From an uncultured Actinomyces sp. (GTDB lineage Bacteria > Actinomycetota > Actinomycetes > Actinomycetales > Actinomycetaceae), in NCBI GenBank assembly GCA_900545825.1, contig URAS01000011.1, positions 37,940 through 101,939 on the forward strand: a DNA stretch of 64,000 nucleotides. The letters are read 5' to 3'. The first letter of the stretch is position 1; each line of letters opens with the position of its first letter. Of the stretch, positions 27,924-37,029 are shown one piece after another. Under the pieces are notes generated by a model. The model made no database searches, was not told where the DNA came from, and saw only the letters and a list, made by a program, of their open reading frames with translations. Both the position numbers and the translations under genes were made by a program.

Positions 27924-30134
27924 TCAGCGGGGGCGGGTGACGGCACCGGTCCTGGGCGGGAGGACGAGGGCGTCGCCCTCGGCGCGGGCGTGCGCCCCGC
28001 TGCTGTCGGCCGAGTCCGGGCTGGCGACGGCGTCCGCGGCGGTGCCGACGACGACCTCGCGGCCGGCGAGGATGGCGGGGAGGGTGACCTCACGCTCGGA
28101 GTGGTTGAGGAAGAACAGCCACTGACCTCGGGCGATGCACTCGATGCCTGCGGGGAACATTTGGCCGCCGGTCGGGTTGACGCGGGCCGTCACCGCCGTC
28201 AGCGCGGCCATGCCGGCCCGCGCGGGCGCCTCGAGCTGCGTGCCGACCCACCAGATCCCGCCGGCCGGCCGGCCCTCGACGACAGGGAACGTCCGCCGCA
28301 TGATCGCGGGCAGACCCGCCTGGTCGGCGCCGGCGCCGCGATCAGCATAGCGCGCCAGGACCTCGACGTCGTCGCAGGTCGTGCGGACAAGCTCCATCCA
28401 CGTCGAACCCTGGCACCACGCCTCACCCAGGCCGGCGGCGTGGGCGACCTCGGCCAGCGGCGAGGACGGCTTAATCGTCATCTCGATGTCGTCGCCGCTC
28501 GCCGGCGTCGAGACGGCGCCGGACAGGCGGTCGAGGCGCGGGCGGACCGGCTCGTCGAGCCACGGCTCGGTGAGCTGCGGCGCCGTGCAGGCGTGCCCGT
28601 AGACCGTGAGGCCAGCCACCTCGGCCAGCGGCCCGGCATACCCGCCGAGGAACGCGTGCAAACGCCCATCGACCAGGCCCGTTGGCCCGGCAACGACGAC
28701 CTGCGTGCCCGACTCGGCGGCGCGGCGGACGCGCGCGGCGAACTCTTGGCCGTCGCCGGGCAGCGCGGCCAGCGACGGCAACACGATGACGTCGTAGGCC
28801 GCGAAATCCCCGTCGACCGGCACAAAGTCGACGCCGAAGCCGGCCTCCCAGAACGTCCGGTGCCAGCGGCGAACCTGCGCGAAGTGGTCAAGGGGCGCCC
28901 TCGCGATGAGGGCCTCGCCGGCCCACTGCGCCTGCCAGTCGATGACGATCCCGATCCGGTTCGTCGGGACCTCGCCCGCGACGCCGCCGAGTTTCGCCAG
29001 GTCATCGCCCATATCGCAGACGTCACGCCACACCGGCGTGTCGGTGCCGGCGTGCGGGACCATCGCCGAGTGGAACGTCTCGGACCCGGCCTTCGACTGC
29101 CGCCACTGGAACTGGAGGATCCCGTCGGCGCCGTGCCCGACGCGGCTCAGCGACCACAGCCGATACTGGCCCGGCCGCTTCGACGCGTTGTATTGCCGCC
29201 ACTGAACGGCCTCGGTCGTCTGCTCCATGAGGATGTACGGCCGATTCCCGCCGAGCGACCGCATGAGGTCGCCGCCGAGGGCGTCCTCGTGGGCACCGAA
29301 CGGGGCGGCCGGCTCCGGGTATGAGTCGTCGGCGACGACGTCGACGTGCCGCGCCCACTGCCAGTAGTCAGCGAAGGGGAACATCCCCATGAAATTCGTG
29401 GTAATCGGCAGGTCAGGCGTGATTTCGCGGAGGGCGTCGACCTCGGCCAGGTAGCAGGCGAGCATCTGGTCCGAGAAGAACTGCCGCCAGTCGGCGACGT
29501 GCCCGGGGTTGTGGAACGCCGGCATCACGCCGGGCGCGCCCACCTGGTCGAAGCTCGCGTAGCACTGCGACCAAAACGCCGTACCCCACGCGTCATTGAG
29601 CTGGTCAACCGTCTGATACTTCTCGGCCAGCCACAGGCGGAACTGGCGGATCGATTCGGGGTCGAACGACTCGGCGACGTGGCAGCCATATTCGTTGCCG
29701 ACGTGCCACATCGCCAACGCCGGATGCCCCTTGACCGCGTCCGCGAGCGCCCGCGCGAGATCGACCATCTTGCCGCGCACGTACGGGTTCGCCGGCGAAT
29801 ACTGCTGGCGCGACCCGAAGCCCAACGTGCGCCCGTCGCGGTCGACCGGCAGTGTCTCGGGGTGGTTCACGGCCATCCACGCCGGCGGCGAGGCCGTGCC
29901 CGTCGCGAGGTCGACGTCGATGCCGGCCTCGGCGCACCGATCCATGATCCGGATCAGCCAGTCGAAGTCGTAACGGCCCTCCTCGGGTTCGGTCAGCGCC
30001 CACGAAAACACGCCGAGCGTGACCAGGTTGACCTGAGCCTGCCCCATGAGCCGGATGTCCTCGGCGATCGTCGCCTCGTCCCACTGTTCCGGATTCCAGT
30101 CGCCGCCGTAGCGCAGCCCTTGCGTCGAGGTCAT
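27924..30134 (-). CDS. Beta-galactosidase, GH42
   Basis: Hydrolyses terminal beta-galactosides. The 736-residue cytoplasmic protein has a TIM barrel (residues 8-380) starting RYGGDWNPEQWDEATIAEDI, acid/base Glu148 in MWHVGNEYG and nucleophile Glu304 in ILMEQTTEAV. A trimerisation-type domain (about 390-600) and a small beta C-domain (about 660-736) follow. There is no signal peptide, so imported galactosides are the substrate. It has no transporter in the same operon. Its upstream gap (30135-30455, 320 bp) holds repeat A2 and no gene. Confidence 0.94.
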   Translation of the reverse strand: MTSTQGLRYGGDWNPEQWDEATIAEDIRLMGQAQVNLVTLGVFSWALTEPEEGRYDFDWLIRIMDRCAEAGIDVDLATGTASPPAWMAVNHPETLPVDRDGRTLGFGSRQQYSPANPYVRGKMVDLARALADAVKGHPALAMWHVGNEYGCHVAESFDPESIRQFRLWLAEKYQTVDQLNDAWGTAFWSQCYASFDQVGAPGVMPAFHNPGHVADWRQFFSDQMLACYLAEVDALREITPDLPITTNFMGMFPFADYWQWARHVDVVADDSYPEPAAPFGAHEDALGGDLMRSLGGNRPYILMEQTTEAVQWRQYNASKRPGQYRLWSLSRVGHGADGILQFQWRQSKAGSETFHSAMVPHAGTDTPVWRDVCDMGDDLAKLGGVAGEVPTNRIGIVIDWQAQWAGEALIARAPLDHFAQVRRWHRTFWEAGFGVDFVPVDGDFAAYDVIVLPSLAALPGDGQEFAARVRRAAESGTQVVVAGPTGLVDGRLHAFLGGYAGPLAEVAGLTVYGHACTAPQLTEPWLDEPVRPRLDRLSGAVSTPASGDDIEMTIKPSSPLAEVAHAAGLGEAWCQGSTWMELVRTTCDDVEVLARYADRGAGADQAGLPAIMRRTFPVVEGRPAGGIWWVGTQLEAPARAGMAALTAVTARVNPTGGQMFPAGIECIARGQWLFFLNHSEREVTLPAILAGREVVVGTAADAVASPDSADSSGAHARAEGDALVLPPRTGAVTRPR

Positions 30135-30342
30135 CGCGACCCTCCTTGCTCCCGTCCGTTCGCCGCGGCCAGGCGCCGCGCAAGTTACGTCCTACGCTAT
30201 CGTGTCGGCGCCCTCGGAGTCTGTGCGGTTCGTGCACTCGGGACCTGTGACGTTGCTAGCAGTGCGCGGGGGGGGCGGGGTGGGGCAGGTGCGGCGGGGT
30301 GGGTGCGGGGGCGAGGGCGCAGGTATGCAGATACCCTCAAGA

Positions 30343-30433
30343 TTAAACGCTCACCATAAACCCGAAACGCTCACCTCAATTGTCGATTCCACCGGTTATC
30401 GGACAGAAACGACAATTGAGGTGAGCGTTTGCG
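30343..30433. repeat. Family A inverted repeat, copy A2
   Basis: An outer TAAACGCTCACC half unit, then AAACGCTCACCTCAATTGTC pairing perfectly with GACAATTGAGGTGAGCGTTT. The inner part reads CCGGTTATCGGACAGAAA. In this copy TTGTCG faces CGACAA, whereas A3-A5 have TTGTCA facing TGACAA. Confidence 0.88.
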
Positions 30434-30455
30434 GGAGGGGGCGAGTCAGTCGCGC

Positions 30456-31820
30456 TCAGCTGGCCTTCTTCGCCCGGCGGGCAGCGAGTTCGCGCATGGT
30501 CGCTTCGATTTCCTCCAGGGACCGGTTGCGGGTTTCGAAGACCTTGACCTTGACGAACCAGATCGCGACCAGGCACAACACGCCGTAGCCGATGAACAGG
30601 CTGCCGGTGCCGAACGCGTTGAGGAGGGCGGGGAACGTCAGCGAGACGATCATGTTGGCGCTCCAGTTGACGACCGACCCGAACGAGTTGCCGAGGCCAC
30701 GGATCGACAGCGGGAACATCTCGCCGATCATCACCCACATGACCGGGCCCCACGTCGCCGAGAAGAACGCGATGTACACGGTGAGGGCGATGACGCAGAT
30801 GACGCCGGCGGTCGACGAGCTGCCCGAGTTCCGCATCGCGAAACTCATGATGAACAGCGACACCGCCATGCCGATACCGCCGCCGATAAGCATCGTCTTG
30901 CGGCCCACGCGGTCCATCAGCCAGATGCCGATCAGCGTGACGATGACGTTGAAGATCCCGATGCCGATGTGCGCGAGGAGGGCGGCGTTGACACCGAACC
31001 CGACGTCGGTAAAGATCGTCGGCGCGTAGTACAGCACGGTGTTACAGCCCATGACCTGCTGGAAGATCGCCAGCCCCAGCGCGGCGACGAGGGCGGGACG
31101 CGCGGTGCGGCCGAACAGTTCCTTCCAGCCGCCCTGGGCGATGGCCGCCTGATCCTCGATCTCCTTGATCTTCGCGCTGATCTGCGTTTCGTCGTGGTGG
31201 TACATCGTCTCGAGGACGGCCTTCGCCTGGTCTTCCTTGCCGATGCGCAGGAGGAAGCGGGGGCTCTCGGGCAGCAGGAGGGCGCCGAAGAACAGGATCG
31301 CCGCGGGGATCGCCGCGCAGCCGAGCATCCACCGCCAGCCCGTGTAGAAGCCCGACATCGCATAGTTCGTCACGTAGGCCAACAGAATGCCGGTCATGAT
31401 CATGAACTGGAAGAGGCCAGTGATGAAGCCTCGCTTGTCGACGGGTGACATCTCGGACAAATAGGTCGGGATCAGCGCTGATGCCGACCCGACGCCCATG
31501 CCGAGGATGATGCGGGTGGCGATGAGGACGCCAACGTTCGTCGCGAGGCCCGACCCCAGCGCCCCGATGAAGAAGATGACCGACGCGACGAGAATCAGCG
31601 GGCGGCGGCCGTACTTGTCGGACATGGGTCCGAGGATGACGGACCCCAAGACGGCACCCAGCAGCACCGCCGAAACGACCCACCCTTGGCCCCATTCGGC
31701 CAGGTGAAGCTGGTCTTGGATGAATAGAATCGCGCCCGAAATGACGCCGGTGTCGTAGCCAAACAGCAGGCCCCCGAGGGACCCGAAGACATAGATCACC
31801 CACAGTGGTGTCTTACGCAT
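30456..31820 (-). CDS. MFS sugar/H+ symporter (probable xylose permease)
   Basis: Twelve-helix sugar-porter-family transporter of 454 residues: LGGLLFGYDTGVISGA in TM1, DKYGRRPLI (loop 2-3), GWRWMLG, PESPRFLLRIGK after TM6, QQVMGCNTVLYYAPTI in TM7 and DRVGRKTMLI. These are the family signatures. I chose the ATG at 31820 (MRKTPLWVIY) because AAGGAAAGAG precedes it. It is 97 bp downstream of xylA on the same strand, so xylose is the likely substrate. No xylulokinase is present next to it. Confidence 0.92.
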   Translation of the reverse strand: MRKTPLWVIYVFGSLGGLLFGYDTGVISGAILFIQDQLHLAEWGQGWVVSAVLLGAVLGSVILGPMSDKYGRRPLILVASVIFFIGALGSGLATNVGVLIATRIILGMGVGSASALIPTYLSEMSPVDKRGFITGLFQFMIMTGILLAYVTNYAMSGFYTGWRWMLGCAAIPAAILFFGALLLPESPRFLLRIGKEDQAKAVLETMYHHDETQISAKIKEIEDQAAIAQGGWKELFGRTARPALVAALGLAIFQQVMGCNTVLYYAPTIFTDVGFGVNAALLAHIGIGIFNVIVTLIGIWLMDRVGRKTMLIGGGIGMAVSLFIMSFAMRNSGSSSTAGVICVIALTVYIAFFSATWGPVMWVMIGEMFPLSIRGLGNSFGSVVNWSANMIVSLTFPALLNAFGTGSLFIGYGVLCLVAIWFVKVKVFETRNRSLEEIEATMRELAARRAKKAS

Positions 31821-31917
31821 TGGATTTCTCTTTCCTTTTCGGCCGCCCGAGGCAGCAACGGGGAAGATTCGGTGGAGGGTCCCGCCGGCCCCGTTGCGGG
31901 CGGGACCCTCCATGCAC

Positions 31918-33264
31918 CTACGCCTCGGCCAGGGCCTTGACCAGGTAATTCGTGATGGTTGCCTTCATCGATTCGGAGTGGTCCGACGCCGTTGCCGCGA
32001 CCAGATCCGCCTGCGGAATGTCCAGGGAGTGCGCCTCGAGGTCGGCCAGCGTCGCCTTGCCGTCCTCGAACTGGCGGCCGATGCCGTCGTCGAACGAGCC
32101 GTACCGGGTGGCGACGATGTCCTCGATGTAGCGGTCCTCGTGGAGCTTCGCGGCGACGAGCAGGCCGGCGGCATACGTGTCCATGCCGACGATGTGGGCG
32201 CGGAACAGGTCCTCCGCGGTGAACGACGTGCGGCGCGGCTTCGCGTCGAAGTTGAGGCCGCCGCGCGGGCCGATCGAGCCGGCCGCGAGGACCTCCCACA
32301 TGACGGCGGTCGTCTCGTAGAGGTCGGACGGGAACTCGTCGAGGTCCCAGCCCAGCAGCTTGTCGCCCTGATTCGCGTCGAGCGAGCCCAGCATGTCGGC
32401 GGCGCGGGCGACGCGGATTTCGTGCTGGTAGGTGTGACCGGCGAGGTTCGCGTGGTTGCCCTCGAGGTTGAGGCGGAAGTGCTTGTCGAGGTCGTACGTC
32501 TTGAGGAACGCGATCGCCGTCGCCGCGTCGAAGTCGTACTGGTGGGTGGTCGGTTCCTTCGGCTTCGGCTCAATAAGGAACTGCGCGTCGAGGCCGATCT
32601 CGGCCGCATAGTCGACGGCCATGTGGAAGAAGCGGGCCAGGTGGTCCTGCTCGCGCTTGAGGTCGGTGTTCCACAGCGTCTCGTAGCCCTCGCGGCCGCC
32701 CCAGAACACGTAGTTCTCGGCGCCCAGGCGCTTGGCGATCTCGAGGGAGTGCTTGAGCTGCCCGCCCGCGTACGACACGACCTCGGCAAACGGCGAGGTC
32801 GCCGCGCCCGCGACGAAACGCGGGTTGGTGAACAGGTTGCACGTGTTCCACAGCAGCTTGACGCCGGTCGCCTTCTGGGCGGCCTCGATGCGGTCGACGA
32901 CTTTGTCGAGGTTTGCGTTCGATTCGCGCAGCGTGTCGCCCTCGGGGGCGATGTCGCGGTCGTGGAAGCAGAAGAAGTCGACGCCGAGCTTCGTGTAGAA
33001 CTCGAACGCATAGTCGACCTTCGCCAGCGCGAGGTCCATCGGGTCGGTGTAGCGGTCGTAGGGGCGCTGGGCCGTGCCCGTGCCGAACGGGTCGACGAGG
33101 CGCTGCTCGAACGTGTGCCAGTAGGCGACGCCGAAGCGCAGCCACTCGCTCATCTTCTTGCCGGCCACCACGCGGTCGGCGTCGTAGTAGTGAAAGCCCA
33201 GCTCCTCGCGGGGATCATCAGTGCCCACGAACGGGATCAAATCGATGGACCACAGGTCAGACAT
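31918..33264 (-). CDS. xylA: Xylose isomerase
   Basis: Interconverts D-xylose and D-xylulose. The 448-residue class II enzyme has FCFHDRDIAPEG (catalytic His region), LIEPKPKEPTTHQYDFD and NLEGNHANLAGHTYQHE (metal ligands), and LLGWDLDEFP. The ATG at 33264 (MSDLWSIDL) is chosen because GAGGAGG lies upstream. First gene of xylA plus permease; an 18-bp palindrome at 33300-33317 could be its operator. Confidence 0.96.
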   Translation of the reverse strand: MSDLWSIDLIPFVGTDDPREELGFHYYDADRVVAGKKMSEWLRFGVAYWHTFEQRLVDPFGTGTAQRPYDRYTDPMDLALAKVDYAFEFYTKLGVDFFCFHDRDIAPEGDTLRESNANLDKVVDRIEAAQKATGVKLLWNTCNLFTNPRFVAGAATSPFAEVVSYAGGQLKHSLEIAKRLGAENYVFWGGREGYETLWNTDLKREQDHLARFFHMAVDYAAEIGLDAQFLIEPKPKEPTTHQYDFDAATAIAFLKTYDLDKHFRLNLEGNHANLAGHTYQHEIRVARAADMLGSLDANQGDKLLGWDLDEFPSDLYETTAVMWEVLAAGSIGPRGGLNFDAKPRRTSFTAEDLFRAHIVGMDTYAAGLLVAAKLHEDRYIEDIVATRYGSFDDGIGRQFEDGKATLADLEAHSLDIPQADLVAATASDHSESMKATITNYLVKALAEA

Positions 33265-33299
33265 GTCTACCTCCTCGTAGCGCCGGCCGCCCGGCTCTA

Positions 33300-33317
33300 T
33301 TTTGTCTTTCGGCAAAA
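33300..33317. promoter_or_regulatory. Candidate xylose operator
   Basis: TTTTGTC-TTTC-GGCAAAA: six of seven arm bases pair. It lies 36 bp upstream of the xylA start, with a related CCGAAACAAATTCG at about 33361. The pattern resembles ROK-type XylR operators; no xylR is in the window. Confidence 0.4.
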
Positions 33318-33400
33318 CAATCTACCCGCACGAGGGTGCAGGCAAGGGTTTTACGTCACTGCCGAAACAAATTCGTCCCGAGGGCGCCTCGCCGCCAACC

Positions 33401-33511
33401 CGAAACGCTCACCGCCAAACCGAAACGCTCACCTAAATTGTCATATAGCCCGATTACCGGACAGAAATGACAAGTTAGGTGAGCGTTTCGCCTGGAGGGT
33501 GAGCGTTTGCC
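33401..33511. repeat. Family A inverted repeat, copy A3
   Basis: Two left half units (CGAAACGCTCACC at 33401 and 33421), core TTGTCAT/ATGACAA around CCCGATTACCGGACAGAA, right arm TTAGGTGAGCGTTTCG, and a second right half unit GGTGAGCGTTTGC at about 33498. It lies between xylA and the divergent ATPase gene. Confidence 0.9.
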
Positions 33512-33558
33512 CGCGCACGCGCCCGCCACCGCCTGCCGACCCCAGCCAGCACCCACTC

Positions 33559-33603
33559 TGTATACCTCTGTATACATTAGAGAAATGTATACAGAGGTAT
33601 ACA
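33559..33603. promoter_or_regulatory. Perfect 19-bp-arm inverted repeat over the ATPase start
   Basis: TGTATACCTCTGTATACAT (33559-33577), spacer TAGAGAA, then its exact reverse complement (33585-33603). Each arm contains two GTATAC boxes. The first candidate ATG of the ATPase (33585) is the first base of the right arm, so a bound protein or RNA hairpin would cover the translation start. Confidence 0.9.
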
Positions 33604-34763
33604 ATGGGGACGTGCAGGACAGCCCTTACACCCCCGGCGTGACCGCCGTGCAGCTCGTGGGCCGCGACAAGGCCCTGATGGACGGCCGCGCCCTGTTTCA
33701 CCAGGTCAAGGCCAAGAAATTCGCCGGTCGGCTGCGTACATACGTCGGCCCTCGCGGCGTCGGAAAGACGTCGCTGCTGCGCGTCCTCCAATCGATCGCC
33801 ACCTCCGAGGGCTTCACCACCGTGTGGATCACCGCCGGCGAGGGTTCCCTCATCGACGACCTGCTGGCGGGCATCGAATCCGCTGCCACGACGCTCAGCG
33901 ACCGCGCCAAGGCAGCGATTCACGCTGCGATCGAGAACGTCAAACTCACCCTCCCAGGCCTCGAGATTTCGGCGTCGTTCGACCGCTCCGCGAAACGCCA
34001 GGCCTCCCTGGGACGCCAGCTCGAAGAGCTTCTGCTCACCGTTGGCCGCGAAATAGCCAAGAAGAAGGACGTCGCCGGCCTGGGCATCTTCATCGACGAA
34101 ATCCAGGCAGCCGACGGCGCCAGCCTGCGTAGCCTTGCGTATGCGTGGCAGAATCTCCAGAGCGTCGGCAAAGACCTGCCGCTGTTCTGCCTGAGCGCCG
34201 GCCTCAGCCACACCCAGGACGTCATCACGGAGTATGTCAGTTTTGGCGAGCGTTTCGAGTACGTCCACCTGGCCAATCTCACCCGGACCGAGGCAGCCCA
34301 CGCCCTCGAAGACCCCGCCGGCCGACTGGGCGTCACCTGGGATTTCAGCGCTCTGTCGCAGGCCTGCGACCTGGCCCGCGGCTACCCCTATTTTATCCAG
34401 CTCATCGGCGACAAGGCGTGGCGCCACGCGAACTATCCCGAACCCGGGGCCACCATCACCCCCGCTCAGATCACCGATGCCATCGCAGACTTCACTGCCG
34501 AGCGAAACAACTTCTTCCGCGCCCGCTGGATGAAGGCGACCGACACGGAGATCGCGATCATGACGGCGATGGCAAACCTCGGTGACGGGCCCGTCCGTCG
34601 CCGCGATGTCGCCAAAAAACTTGGATGGTCGACGCAGCGCCTCAGCATGCCGCGGCAAAGCCTCATGGACAAAGGGCTGGTCGAAAGCCCCGAGTGGGGC
34701 TACCTCAGCTTCACCGCACCCGGCTTCGCCCAATACGTCCGCGAAATCAGCGACGCCGACTGA
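33585..34763 (+). CDS. AAA ATPase with C-terminal winged helix
   Basis: The 392-residue protein (MYTEVYNGDVQDSPYTPGV) carries Walker A GPRGVGKTSLL near residue 55, Walker B LGIFIDEIQ near 165, and an arginine-rich sensor region. A C-terminal wHTH follows (VRRRDVAKKLGWSTQRLSMPRQSLMDKGLVES, about 340-372, then YLSFTAPGFAQYV). This is the architecture of the orc1/cdc6-like bacterial ATPases found in accessory regions, function unknown. GTG at 33612 is an alternative start. Repeats A3 and A4 flank the gene. A decayed copy of its start element lies after its stop. Confidence 0.85.
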   Translation: MYTEVYNGDVQDSPYTPGVTAVQLVGRDKALMDGRALFHQVKAKKFAGRLRTYVGPRGVGKTSLLRVLQSIATSEGFTTVWITAGEGSLIDDLLAGIESAATTLSDRAKAAIHAAIENVKLTLPGLEISASFDRSAKRQASLGRQLEELLLTVGREIAKKKDVAGLGIFIDEIQAADGASLRSLAYAWQNLQSVGKDLPLFCLSAGLSHTQDVITEYVSFGERFEYVHLANLTRTEAAHALEDPAGRLGVTWDFSALSQACDLARGYPYFIQLIGDKAWRHANYPEPGATITPAQITDAIADFTAERNNFFRARWMKATDTEIAIMTAMANLGDGPVRRRDVAKKLGWSTQRLSMPRQSLMDKGLVESPEWGYLSFTAPGFAQYVREISDAD

Positions 34764-34820
34764 CCTGGGCGCCACACTCAGCCAATAAAAGGGCCCTCGA
34801 CCAGGCATTTCACCCCGCCC

Positions 34821-34865
34821 CGTATAGTTTTGTACACATTAGAGGAATGTATACGCAAATATACT
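34821..34865. repeat. Decayed second copy of the 45-bp start element
   Basis: Same layout as 33559-33603: CGTATAGTTTTGTACACAT, spacer TAGAGGA, ATGTATACGCAAATATACT, about 34 of 45 positions identical. It still opens a mini frame MYTQIYCPA-stop (34847-34876) that mirrors MYTEVYNGD of the ATPase. No gene follows. It may be the remnant of a lost tandem ATPase gene. Confidence 0.75.
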
Positions 34866-34952
34866 GTCCGGCCTAAGGGCGACCTCACCACGCCCCGCGG
34901 CGGCGCGCAGGTGGGCTCACACCCGCGCAGGCAGCCTCGGCACATCCGGTAA

Positions 34953-35104
34953 CCGAAACGCTCACCGCCAACCCGAAACGCTCACCTAAATTGTCACGTA
35001 GCCCGATTACCGGACAGAACTGACAAGTTAGGTGAGCGTTTCGCGGATCGGGTGAACGTTTCGCCTGGGAGGTGAGCGTTTCGCGGGTCGGGTGAGCGTT
35101 TGCG
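34953..35104. repeat. Family A inverted repeat, copy A4 (longest)
   Basis: Two left half units, core TTGTCA/TGACAA around CCCGATTACCGGACAGAA, right arm TTAGGTGAGCGTTTCG, then three more direct half units at about 35050 (with GGTGAACG), 35070 and 35090. It lies between the convergent ATPase and pckG genes. Confidence 0.9.
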
Positions 35105-35109
35105 GAATT

Positions 35110-35153
35110 ACACCGGGGCCGGGCTCCCCTTTCAAGGAACCCGGCCCCGGTGT
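35110..35153 (-). terminator. pckG terminator
   Basis: ACACCGGGGCCGGG (35110-35123) pairs perfectly with CCCGGCCCCGGTGT (35140-35153), 38 bp beyond the pckG stop. The minus strand then reads AATTCC rather than a long T run. The symmetric stem could also stop traffic from the plus side. Confidence 0.8.
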
Positions 35154-35190
35154 TAGCTGTCACGCCCTGCGTCAGCAGGAGCGACGGATG

Positions 35191-37029
35191 CTACTTGGCG
35201 GCAGCGATGCGGGCGCGGAACTTCTCGAGCTGCTCCGCAACCTCGGCCGGAATGTGATCGCCGAACTGCTCGAAGTACTTCTCGGTGTCCTTCATCTCGG
35301 CTTCCCAGGCCTCGGGATCGATCGCGAAGAGCTTGTTCCACTTCTCCTCGTCGATGTCCAGGCCGTCGAGGTTGAAGTCCTCGAACTTCGGGTACAGACC
35401 GGTGACGCCCTCAACGGCCTCGACCTCGCCCGCGGCGCGGCGGACGATCCAGTCGAGAACGCGCGAGTTGTCGCCGTAGCCCGGCCACATGAACTTGCCG
35501 TCCTCGTCCTTACGGAACCAGTTGACCTGGTAGACCTTCGGGAACTTGTCGCCGACCGTCTTCTGCATGTCGAGCCAGTGACCCCAGTAGTCGGCCATGT
35601 TGTAGCCGCAGAACGGGAGCATGGCGAACGGGTCGTGACGCAGCGAACCGACAGCGCCCTCGGCGGCAGCGGTCTGCTCGGAAGCAACCGACGCACCGAT
35701 GAACACGCCGTGAGCCGGCTCGTACTGCTCGGCAACCAGCGGCACGTTGGTGGCGCGGCGGCCACCGAACAGGATCGCGTCGACCGGGACGCCCTCCGGG
35801 GCCTCCCAATCGGGGCAGATGATCGGGCACTGCGCGGCCGGCGTCGTGAAACGCGAGTTCGGGTGCGCGGCCTTCTTGCCCTCGGCGGCGTCGGCCGGGG
35901 TGTAGTCGTTGCCCTGCCAGTCGATGAGGTGCTCAGGCAGCGGCTCGTCGCAGCCCTCCCACCAGACATCGCCGTCGTCCGTGAGGGCGACGTTCGTGAA
36001 GATCGAGTTCTCCTTCATGGTCTCCATGGCCATGGGGTTCGTCTCGTGCGACGTGCCCGGGGCAACGCCGAAGAAGCCGGCCTCGGGGTTGATGGCGCGC
36101 AGCGTGCCATCGGGGCCCGGACGCATCCACGCGATGTCGTCGCCAACCGTCTCGACCTTGTAGCCGGGGATGGTGGGCTGGAGCATGGCGAGGTTGGTCT
36201 TGCCACAAGCCGACGGGAACGCGGCGGTGACGTGGTACTGCTTGCCCGACTTTTCGTCCGTCAGGCGCAGGATCAGCATGTGCTCGGCCATCCAGCCGTC
36301 GCGGCGAGCCATCGTCGAGGCGATACGCAGCGCGTAGCACTTCTTGCCCAGGAGGGCGTTGCCGCCGTAGCCCGAGCCGAAGGACCAGATCTCGTTGGTC
36401 TCCGGGAAGTGCGTGATGTACTTCTCGTCGTTGCACGGCCACGCCGTGTCCTTCTGGCCCTCGGCCAGCGGAACACCGACGGAGTGAACGGCGGGAACCC
36501 ACTCGGCGCCCTCGTTGATGAGGTCCATCGCCTTGGTGCCCATGCGGGTCATGATGCGCATGTTGCAGACGACGTACGGCGAGTCAGTCAGCTCGATGCC
36601 GAGCTGGGAAATCGGGCCGCCAAGCGGGCCCATCGAGAAGGGAATGACGTAGAGGGTACGGCCGGCCATGCACCCCGTGAACTTCTCCTTCAGGGTGATC
36701 TTCATTTCCTTGGGGTCGGCCCAGTTGTTCGTCGGACCCGCGTCCTCTTCCTTCTCGCAGCAGATGAACGTGCGGGACTCGACGCGCGCAACGTCCGACG
36801 GAAGCGAACGGGCGAGGAAGCAGTTCGGGCGCTTCTCCGGGTTCAGGCGAGTGAACATGCCCGACTCGACCATCTGGTTGGTCAAGCGGTCCCACTCTTC
36901 CTGGGAACCGTCGCAGAACTCAACGGCCTCAGGCTTGGTCAGATCAGCGATCTTGACAACCCAATCGACAACTTCGGCGGGAGCGTTGCTCGGCGCAGCG
37001 TCGCGGACGTTTTTCTCCGTCACAGTCAT
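35191..37029 (-). CDS. pckG: Phosphoenolpyruvate carboxykinase (GTP)
   Basis: Converts oxaloacetate and GTP to PEP, CO2 and GDP, or the reverse as an anaplerotic CO2-fixing step. The 612-residue protein has FPSACGKTNLAML (P-loop with the hyper-reactive Cys), VGDDIAWMRP, the RPNCFLARS substrate segment and FGGRRATNVPLV. It is full length and monocistronic. GGAGGCATCACAT precedes the ATG. Confidence 0.97.
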   Translation of the reverse strand: MTVTEKNVRDAAPSNAPAEVVDWVVKIADLTKPEAVEFCDGSQEEWDRLTNQMVESGMFTRLNPEKRPNCFLARSLPSDVARVESRTFICCEKEEDAGPTNNWADPKEMKITLKEKFTGCMAGRTLYVIPFSMGPLGGPISQLGIELTDSPYVVCNMRIMTRMGTKAMDLINEGAEWVPAVHSVGVPLAEGQKDTAWPCNDEKYITHFPETNEIWSFGSGYGGNALLGKKCYALRIASTMARRDGWMAEHMLILRLTDEKSGKQYHVTAAFPSACGKTNLAMLQPTIPGYKVETVGDDIAWMRPGPDGTLRAINPEAGFFGVAPGTSHETNPMAMETMKENSIFTNVALTDDGDVWWEGCDEPLPEHLIDWQGNDYTPADAAEGKKAAHPNSRFTTPAAQCPIICPDWEAPEGVPVDAILFGGRRATNVPLVAEQYEPAHGVFIGASVASEQTAAAEGAVGSLRHDPFAMLPFCGYNMADYWGHWLDMQKTVGDKFPKVYQVNWFRKDEDGKFMWPGYGDNSRVLDWIVRRAAGEVEAVEGVTGLYPKFEDFNLDGLDIDEEKWNKLFAIDPEAWEAEMKDTEKYFEQFGDHIPAEVAEQLEKFRARIAAAK

